Shown: positions 56,405 to 64,000 of the stretch, in pieces
Position numbering within the stretch: position 1 is the first letter of the stretch
Layout: each line of letters opens with the position of its first letter
Origin: Epiperipatus broadwayi
Lineage: Eukaryota > Onychophora > Udeonychophora > Euonychophora > Peripatidae
DNA: 64,000 bases
Direction: 5' to 3'
Assembly: GCA_028023455.1 (NCBI GenBank)
Contig: JAQFVV010000036.1
Span: 6,939,576 to 7,003,575, forward strand
The notes under the pieces: model-generated
Database searches by the model: none
What the model saw: only the letters and a program-made list of their open reading frames with translations
Told to the model about the DNA's origin: nothing
Program-made: the position numbers and the translations under genes

Positions 56405-56845
56405 TATTACATTCAAATATTAGCCTTTCAAGCCAATTGTGCATGCGCTTTGCGAGTGTTAATAATAAATGAATACTTTCCTTTCCAATACAAGATATAG
56501 TATTTATGCAGGAATAAAATGAATCCACTTATTCCTACAACTCAAATGCTTATATATGAGCAAATCTGAAGTACTGGCAAGGAAAGCATGAGGATAGACT
56601 ACTCACTTTAAATTACTATTTACGATGTCTGAATGAATGACGTCAGTGAAATTGTCTAGAATTTACTAAACGTCACTCTAACTGAAACTTAATCATATAA
56701 GCATTTGAGTTGTAGGAATAAGTGGATTCATTTTATTCTTGCATAAATACTATATCTTGTATTGGAAAGGAAAGTATTCATTTATTATTAACACTCGCAA
56801 AGCGCATGCACAATTGGCTTGAAAGGCTGATATTTGAATGTAATA
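56405..56845. mobile_element. Palindromic foldback element, 150-base arms
   Basis: Arms 56405-56555 and 56696-56845 are near-perfect inverted copies, from TATTACATTCAAATAT outer ends to CAACTCAAATGCTTATA inner ends, around a 140-base unique centre containing ATGACGTCAG. Both arms therefore give the same peptide MDSFYSCINTISCIGKESIH on opposite strands, which is an artefact of symmetry rather than a gene. It sits at the 3' side of the LINE relic. No target duplication is certain. Confidence 0.8.
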
Positions 56846-57074
56846 CAATTGTAGACATAGTGCTATATAAAAATAAATGCTTGTTTACATATGAGTCCAT
56901 TATTGTAAAATTATACCCTTGTTGATATTGGACATGTAAAATATATGAACAATGAAAAATTTCATAAAAGGATGGTTTATGGTAAACCTGAACATTGGTT
57001 TCCTAGGAGAGGTAAACCTTGTGTATATTGTATGAATTATTTCTTAGAGATTATAAAAGAAAGCAATATTAATT

Positions 57075-57165
57075 GTTTCCATTGTCAAGCATTGGTAACC
57101 GAGAGATCAGTGTGGCTGCTTTTGTGGGTTCGCTTCCTGGCCGATGCTTTGACATATGGGAAAAA
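57075..57165 (+). repeat. tRNA-derived SINE-like fragment
   Basis: GGGTTCGCTTCCTGGCCGAT then GCTTTGACATATGGG, the same core as 47507-47540, with an A-rich end. The 82-codon frame over it is not gene-like. Confidence 0.5.
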
Positions 57166-57199
57166 AGATATGGCAGAGAATAAAATATATTAAAAAGAT

Positions 57200-57900
57200 A
57201 TAATTAGATACGATGTTGAACAGAGAAAAGTTTTATGCTGAGGGAACTAAAAGGCAACATCATAAAATATCAAGTAAATAGGAACATAAACCAGCATATT
57301 TTATATGTCAACATATTTTTATTCACAGATTGATTTATGTTGCAACAAACACAGGGTTTTATATAAAAAATATAATAATTATTTTTTATTTAACTTATAT
57401 TAAAATTATTAGATCGGATTTATTAACTACTTACATCAAATGTCTACATTTGCTAACTGACTATGTATCTTTATCAATGTATTATACTGTTAACATTTCG
57501 ACACTTAGCATTATGTATTACTTAACAATTATAAAAATTATTATTATGAGTTCCCTTTATTTTTATTTACCACATCTTTACCCCAGTTTTTGTATATTCA
57601 AGCAGAGGGGTAAAATATCATTGATGGATTAACCATCAATGATCAATTACACCTATGATCAGATCAAGGCTACACAGCCCTGACCATTTTTTATGACCAT
57701 AGCACCCATATTGCTAGGATAACACCCATCATCTAAAGCACTTTATTTGTTTTGAGATGTGTCTCAAGTGACATCCAGTTATATAAACTTTATATAACTG
57801 GCATGCCCAGATGACAGGCAAATGAACTTAGCACTTGAAATTTACCTAGGCTAGCAACAACATTTTGAACAGGGGACCCAGCATATTACTAATGAGTACA
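57200..57900. other. Intergenic, nothing recognised
   Basis: AT-rich; the 100-codon frame at 57330-57632 is low complexity and unassigned. Confidence 0.4.
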
Positions 57901-57910
57901 TGGGAAAATT

Positions 57911-58050
57911 ACAATCTTATAATCATGGTGATGCAGTTAAAAGAGAGAAGGAAAAAAATACAATCTTATAATCATGGTGATGCAGTTAAAAGAGAGAAGG
58001 GAAAAAATACAATCTTATAATCATGGTGATGCAGTTAAAAGAGAGAAGGT
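57911..58050. repeat. 49-base minisatellite, three copies
   Basis: ACAATCTTATAATCATGGTG begins at 57911, 57960 and 58009; units are nearly identical. Confidence 0.9.
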
Positions 58051-58059
58051 AGACCAAGC

Positions 58060-61000
58060 AACATTTAAATAAACACTTTATTCCTATGCACACACAATCA
58101 ATTAAATGTTCAATGGAATAAAAACTAATATAAATAACCATACAATAACTGCATTTAAATATCATTGATTGTCCTTCATTTTCATAGTTCATTTTTTCTT
58201 AAGAATATCTAGACACAGTTTACAACTGAGAATGTTATATTTATCTAGGTTTTCTTAATGATGGGATAAGATCATATTTTGGTAGTTAACATTTTTTTCA
58301 TTTCTGATTCTCATAGTTGGTCATTCAGTCCTCAGCAATGACTTTTTTGGTTACTTTCCATGCTTCTGATGGACAATAGGAAAATATGTGGAAGAGCATA
58401 TACTATGGTCAAAGCATTGATCACAGGTGAGAGAAACTGATGATGGACCTGGGGTAAGAAGCCAAGATGAACACTCCTGAGTTCTTTAGCAATGCATGTC
58501 ATTGCTTTAAAGCTATTTAGATTTTATGCAGTTAGAAAAAACAACTGATTTTCTGAGGATCTTGTTGACTATGCTACTCACAAAATTGAAGTAATAATAA
58601 TCATAACAATAGACAAGTTGTCACTTTTATACCTATCTCTCCCATTGTCCACTTTTATCATTTTAATTTTGGTTTTTAATTAAATTTACATTCATTTAGC
58701 TAATCTTTCTTAGATTCATCTGCTATCTTGTTGGCCAGGAATCTTTCTAAAATTTAAGTGCATTCCTGCCAATGAGATAGTTTATGATTTCTTTCACTAA
58801 TTAATTTTGTTTATTGAATGTTTTATTGTAGAATATTTTACATTTATTTATTTATTTTTCTCATTATAATATTTACACTTTTTTCCAATTATAAAAAGAA
58901 GAGAGAAGGTTATGAATCTTTATCTAACAGGATTCTCTTTCCCCACCCTTATTCTTAATAAAAACAAATCTATTCTAAAAAGAATATGATGCAATTTTTT
59001 TATTTCATTCTTAAAATCTATTTTTAAGCTATACTTTTTCTTTATAATTTTTTTTGTGTATGTGTTTTTACAACATATATGCTGGGAGTATTACAATATA
59101 GTCATTGCAAAATTCATTTGTAAAGTATTTTCCCTTTTTTTTTCTTTTTTTGGAATTAGAATGACCGTACTCATTTTTGAAAAGTTATTTATTATTAATA
59201 ATATTTAATTAAAAAACTGAAATATAGATGGCTAATAAAAGATGCTTATGTTATTTACTTACTGCAGATATCAGATGAATACTCAAGTTAAGTTTACAAA
59301 AATCATTCTATGCAGGTGATCCATTCCATCACAATTTTATTGAATTGCTGTTGTTTGATGTAATATGATTTCTGAAAAAAATGTATTAATTCATTATAAT
59401 TTTGAACTAAATTTAAAATATTGTTTCCTCTCATATATATTAAATAATTACATTTTTTATAGCTGAGTGAAGAAATGTAGCTACTTTTAAACTTATAACA
59501 ATTAAAGACACTATTCAGAGACCATTAGTGCATCCATATTTTCATCTCATCATTGCCTAGTTCAAATCCTGTAGCAAAAACTCATTTAATTTTTTAGATA
59601 AATTATTCATAGGGAAGAAATACATTATATAAGCAATATTTTGTTACTGAATACTTATCGTAATGAAATGATAAATAAAGTCTTAGTTCAGATTCAAAAT
59701 AAATTAAAAAACAAGCAGAAAAAAATCGCTGTTAGAACTTGCATTTTTTATTGAAAACACACACAACAATATTGATCTATTTTCAAATGCCATAACACTA
59801 GAACAGCATATGCCACTAGTTTAATGTTTATGGAGTAGTTTATGTGAGTATAAATAATCACCGCATCAGTGTTAGAAGAGATGACCATGCTCACCCCTAT
59901 TATAGATACTGGTCAGAATATAAATTTTTCCAACATGAGAATCCTGTCCAGATGTGATACTCTCTATCAAAGATAAAGCAGAGGTGCCAGTAAGATCATT
60001 AATAAACAAAACAAAATATATATAATATTCAAGCTTGTTAAATTATGTCATGTGACATATGATTTGATTTCTTTGTAATAATAAATGTAAGTTTCCTTCC
60101 ATGTGAAAAACTTTCTTGAAGCCCATTAATTAGAATGACTATTGACTTTATTTAAATTTGCTTATCTGCTATCACTTGCATTTTCATATTTTAAATTTTT
60201 ATATTTTTGTTTTTTATTGGTTGAACCTTTAATCTTATTATATGCATTGTTGCTTACAGTGCCTCTACAATAGTTTTTTTTAAAAAATAACGTTATTCAA
60301 TTGTTGGCAAGCACAAGTCACCCAAAATATTGGTACAATAGTACAATTAATTATATCTGGCTGAACATAGATAATATTGCATACATAGATATTAAACTGA
60401 TTTTCATGAACTAAGATTTGAATATAGCTGTCTGAGTTTTTTCATATGTGTTGTGTTGTTTTTATTATAATTTTAGAATCAATATTTCAGATGAATCTCA
60501 CACTGTGGATAGATTAAGTCGTTTGGATTTTTAAAAATACTTGTGTGGAAGCAGTATATCTTGTATTGACAATCTGTATAGAACCAGTTGCTGAGCTATT
60601 CATACTACAGAGATATACAAGTAAAAATCCATCTAACAAGTAATCATACACAAGGAAGAAAATTAAAAACTATAAACACAGTGTATATATATTGTATAGT
60701 TCAAAACATGTTGATCAATCTAATATGAGCTGGAACTCAAAAAATGTACTTCAAACCCAGTCAATCTTGAGATTTGGGTCAGGGACCAGCCTGAATTCAA
60801 ACCCAATCCCTAAGCCCCAGATCAAACACTTAATGAATAACATAATGATCGCACATGAGAATTTATTCTAAAATCTGGCCCACTCATCGATCAGAGAAGA
60901 CAATGGGACAATATTAACTACAGTATAGCTTAACTAAAACATGCATATTCATGGTTGTACATATTCATAAATGTGTGCATGAATGAGCAGTCTACCAAAT

Positions 61001-61440
61001 GATAGATAATTACATATTGAAATTCACACTAATGATTCTCATATGCTTTTTTGTCAACTAAATAGTATATATACATTAACACACATCCATGGACAGTTTT
61101 TTTTATTGTTCTTTTCTTCTTTCTCATCCTTATTATTAAATTAATATTATTATTATTAAAATGCTTTCATATTTAATTTATTTTATTAATTATTGAGGTT
61201 TTACTAATCAGTGTTTTGTTGAGTTTGAATTATTGGAACTGTTAATAATATAGACGTAGAAGGTTTATTGCTTCCCTTAAATCACCAATCAGCATTGATT
61301 TATACTGTTTGATATCTTTTATAAACAAAGTGAATAACATTGGGAAATGTGTGCATTCATTCACCACAAGATTGTTACAATATATATTTTATAAATACTC
61401 ATTTTTTAAACCACCAAACATCACTTGATCACCATTTTTT
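58060..61440. other. Intergenic, nothing recognised
   Basis: AT-rich. Old repeat traces such as AAGCTTGTTAAATTATGTCA and GTGACATATGATTTGATTTC (60030-60075) resemble AAGCTTATTAAATGTAGGTC and ATGTGACATCTGATTTGATT just outside the 4.5-kb palindrome (5142-5180). Confidence 0.4.
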
Positions 61441-61449
61441 ATGATTGCT

Positions 61450-61870
61450 CATAACTGTTATTAAACAGGCCATCCTGCCTAATAGAATCATGGTGGCTAT
61501 GGTTATTAAAGAACCAAAGACACCAAAATGTATGGTTACTGAACTGAGTTCAGACCTATGTGACTCTATAAGCTAATGAGCTTAAGTTGAAAATATTATT
61601 GTGTTTTCAAATTTTATTCTCATAGTTTTGCAGTTAAATAGAGATAAAATGTGACTGCTGGAGGGTTGCATTAGATCCTAAGATCTAGGTGCAGTGCTGT
61701 CAGATTCAAGGCTTCTCACTGATGAAGGCCACAAGCCAGAAACTAGTCTGGAGATATTGGATGAGTAGGCATTAGATAGGGATGTTACATACAAGCCTTC
61801 TGGAATCCATTGATTACTCTGGCTTGCACTGAGTGGCACTACACTATGGAGAGTTTTTGCCTGTTTTATA
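61450..61870. repeat. One-armed copy of the CCCCAGACTAGTTTCTG family, empty hAT site
   Basis: Reads AACAGGCCATCCTGCC, CACCAAAATGTATGGTTACT, CTGAACTGAGTTCAGACC, then GGAGGGTTGCATTAGATCCT and AAGATCTAGGTGCAGTGCTG, the ribozyme at 61713-61754, AAGCCTTCTGGAATCCATTG and GTGGCACTACACTATGGAGA, ending TTTGCCTGTTTTA. Compared with 51907-52780 it has the centre and one arm. The minus-strand frame at 61678-61875 is a shadow. Confidence 0.85.
61713..61754 (+). ncRNA. Hammerhead ribozyme motif, third family
   Basis: Helix I TTCTCA, core CTGATGA, stem II A-GGC-CACAA-GCC-A, GAA, AC-TA-GT, C, then TGGAGA. In other copies the return strand is TGGGGA, which pairs fully with TTCTCA using G-T pairs. Core bases are intact; the A-A at the base of stem II and one helix I mismatch make activity uncertain. 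Confidence 0.6.
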
Positions 61871-62435
61871 TTCATTTTTTAACATTAAAAACAATAAAAA
61901 TTTGCCTTTATTATTGAGGCCATCCCTTTTTTCTTTAACGCAATCACAGAAGACTTCTTATTGATTTATATAAGTATAAGTTTGAATCAATTAGAAGTCT
62001 TTCAAATCTTGTGCAGTGGTGCATTTTATTAATTCTACTCTTCATGATATAATTGTGTGATCAGGATTGCAAAGCTAAGCTCTTTTACAGTGTCCCTCTT
62101 TTAAATTCATATGCATCATTAATTAATCATTGATTAGTTTTTGATTAAATATAGTACAATCAAAAATTTCAAGAAGTGAATCCAGTGAATGTTGCCAAAT
62201 AAAGCCATTTGGTCATGCATTTAATAAAAACATTAATTTTTATTCTTATGGGAGTATCCAATTAAAGGAAATCAATTTTCTTTGTGGTTTAGATGACAAG
62301 GCTATGGTGGGAGTTATAAAATATGTTGAAATAAGTGATAATCAGTAATGATGAGGAATAAAACTTTTAGTGGTAGAACCTTTCTAGAATAATTCTTTTT
62401 TAAAACAATTCTTTTATTTATTATCTGGCTATGTC

Positions 62436-62580
62436 TCAGTTGGTTAGAGTGTTATCTTAAAATTCAATAATCAAGAATCTAAGGACCCAGGTTTGAATCC
62501 CATGCTATTACTGTCATTAGTCAGGCCAGCAACACCTGAAGAAGAGAGGAGAAAAATAACTCTCAAAACATTGTGCATAT
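62436..62580 (+). repeat. tRNA-derived SINE with A and B boxes
   Basis: TGGCTATGTCTCAGTTGGTT then AGAGTG is a good A box region, and GGTTTGAATCCC (about 62490) is a good B box, giving a tRNA-like pol III head. It is followed by CACCTGAAGAAGAGAGG and CTCTCAAAACATTGTG, which echo a decayed hammerhead or related stem motif. Confidence 0.75.
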
Positions 62581-62582
62581 AT

Positions 62583-62700
62583 TAACCTGTTTGCTGAGAT
62601 ATTACTAACAGTTGGTGCATATACTAACTTGTTTGCTGAGATATTACTAACAGTTGGTGGATATACTAACCTGTTTGCTATAATATTACTAATAGTTGAA
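62583..62700. repeat. 42-base minisatellite, about 2.8 copies
   Basis: TAACCTGTTTGCTGAGATAT and its variants start at 62583, 62625 and 62667. Directly downstream of the SINE and probably part of its 3' end. Confidence 0.9.
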
Positions 62701-63451
62701 TGTATTTGGAATATTTAAATAAAATTAAACTTCTAAAGACATTCAACACACATATTAGATTATGGAAATAGTCCAATATAAAAATATAGCTAGAACATTA
62801 TCATCCCAAACCTTCAGGAAAATATAAAATAGTTTCCAACTGTTGTTATTGACGATGTAAATTTTAATGATGTGTGCTTTAGTTAATATTTATGATGTAG
62901 TATTAAATTGGGATGGCAGGATAAATCGGGTTAAGATGGTAAAAAATTGATATCAATGATAATCATATGTGGTTATAGTTACTCTAATTTTTTTCAGCAA
63001 TATATATTAACATGTTTCTTTATAAGTTACAGTTTATTATATATGTTATTTTTTTAGATAATATGGTTCATTATCAATTTTATTCTCTTCATTACAACAT
63101 TCTTTTATTATCAAAATAATGAAAAGTATTTTTATACACGAGCAGTAATTGGGGTAAGTCTGTGTGTGTATATATATATATATTAGCAAATGCAGCATTT
63201 CATGATAAACTTAGTGTATTTATATGTTTCAAGATTTGTTATAAATTATCTTAAAATTATGATCATTTATTGATAATTTTAGGTGATAACTATAAAAAAA
63301 ATTTATATATTTATTTTCCTTTTTGTTTAAAAAATGTATCAATCTAAAAATAGAAGTAAAAATAAAATGAAAATATATATCTATGTGAATCATATAACAA
63401 GATATTAAATATAGTAAATAAATAATAAACCATTAACAGATAAGCCAAAAA

Positions 63452-63520
63452 TATCTCATCACTTTATTCCCATCTAGTATAAAAATTATCTCATCACTTT
63501 ATTCCCATCTAGTGTAACCT
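63452..63520. repeat. 35-base tandem duplication
   Basis: ATCTCATCACTTTATTCCCA then TCTAGT occurs twice, 35 bases apart. Confidence 0.85.
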
Positions 63521-63544
63521 AGACTAATTGAGATTACCTGATGC

Positions 63545-63995
63545 ATATCAAATTCTCATCTTTTGTATTCAAACCTTATCCTCAGACTGATTTATGGCTT
63601 TTGTCTTTATAAATGAGGCCTAGTATTAAAATTAAAAATAATGCATGTTTATGCATTCAGCAACCATCTTCATTTTTTTACATGTTATATTCAAATTAGC
63701 CTAAGGTTTTGAACCCAAGCCAATCCGATTAGATAGTTATATAGATTTGAATCTAGTTCACTAACTACATATTTTAGTACTTTAAGTTCTTCATGCTAAT
63801 TTCAAGTTTTAATATTGAAAGTTAAAATGGAGTTAAAGGCAGTTGTTGAATGCATATAAGTTATTTCTTCCAACTTTGAATTATGGACTCACTAAAAAGC
63901 CAAAAACTAGTCTGAGAATGGGGATTATAATGGTAAGATAGGCATTTTATAGGAACCTCGTAATCACTAATTACTTATTTACTCTAGATACTGTA
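63545..63995. repeat. Old palindromic repeat with decayed hammerhead sequences
   Basis: Left CCTCAGACTGATTTATGGCT, TTTGTCTTTATAAATGAGGC; right GACTCACTAAAAAGCCAAAA and ACTAGTCTGAGAATGGGG, the inverse in outline. The centre includes TTTGAATCTAGTTCACTAAC, akin to TCTGAACCCAGTTCAG in other copies. The most diverged palindrome of the third family; may continue past the window end. Confidence 0.6.
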
Positions 63996-64000
63996 AAATG

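Noticed and set aside
56226-56925. Two open frames sharing the peptide MDSFYSCINTISCIGKESIH on opposite strands, suggesting a gene duplication
   Set aside because: They are the two arms of the 56405-56845 palindrome read from each end; the frames end soon after the symmetry ends and match no protein family.
57911-58050. Three 49-base repeats as a possible CRISPR array
   Set aside because: The units are contiguous with no distinct spacers, and the window is animal nuclear DNA.

Overview
The window is AT-rich nuclear DNA from an animal. It carries one recognisable host gene, split over about 32 kb of the minus strand, and is otherwise packed with retroelements, decayed DNA transposons and short palindromic repeats. 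There are no operons, bacterial signals, CRISPR arrays or rRNA genes. Long introns, GT-AG splicing, tRNA-derived SINE-like repeats, Penelope-like elements, piggyBac, pogo/Tigger and ZBED-type hAT relics all point to a metazoan. The phylum cannot be fixed by eye: a lophotrochozoan (mollusc or annelid) or a cnidarian would fit, with low confidence.

Host gene. Eight small exons between 40543 and 8150 (minus strand) splice to a 212-residue CHMP2B-like ESCRT-III protein. Every junction is GT-AG and the frame is open throughout. The coding part is 639 bases including the stop; the remaining roughly 31.7 kb of the gene is intron. The introns hold three Penelope-like elements (10.5-12.05 kb, 15.3-16.1 kb, 16.6-19.5 kb), a ZBED-type hAT relic (23.8-25.0 kb), two pogo C-terminal relics (22.5 kb, 38.1 kb), a LINE reverse transcriptase relic (30.4-31.4 kb) and several palindromic repeats. 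A NRF1-like site lies about 100 bases upstream of the start codon.

Flanks. Downstream of the gene (1-8.1 kb) are a piggyBac transposase relic (2.5-4.1 kb), a 650-base palindrome with hammerhead ribozyme motifs (4471-5120) and a 1.7-kb transposon with 42-base inverted ends and internal 360-base tandem repeats (5728-7437). Upstream of the gene (40.7-64 kb) no host coding gene is recognised apart from one doubtful exon. This side holds three LINE 3' fragments (43.7-44.3, 44.9-45.5, 55.4-56.4 kb), a hAT-type short element at 48.4 kb, a clean 376-base hAT element with an 8-base target duplication at 52.06 kb nested in a palindrome, further palindromes, tRNA-derived SINE-like pieces and minisatellites.

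Most notable. At least three unrelated-looking repeat families carry sequences that fold as minimal type I hammerhead ribozymes (helix I, CTGANGA, stem II, GAA, very short stem III, then GTC or GTA). In the same families the ribozyme unit recurs as inverted pairs in palindromes. One copy (4515-4552, minus strand) matches the hammerhead consensus at every position. Hammerheads of this type are known from Penelope-like elements and from animal retrozymes; inverted-pair, palindromic carriers in several families within one locus deserve attention. The second point is the nearly intact Penelope-like element at 16582-19532, with a 12-base target duplication, an inverted 3'-derived 5' arm of about 0.9 kb and one frameshift.
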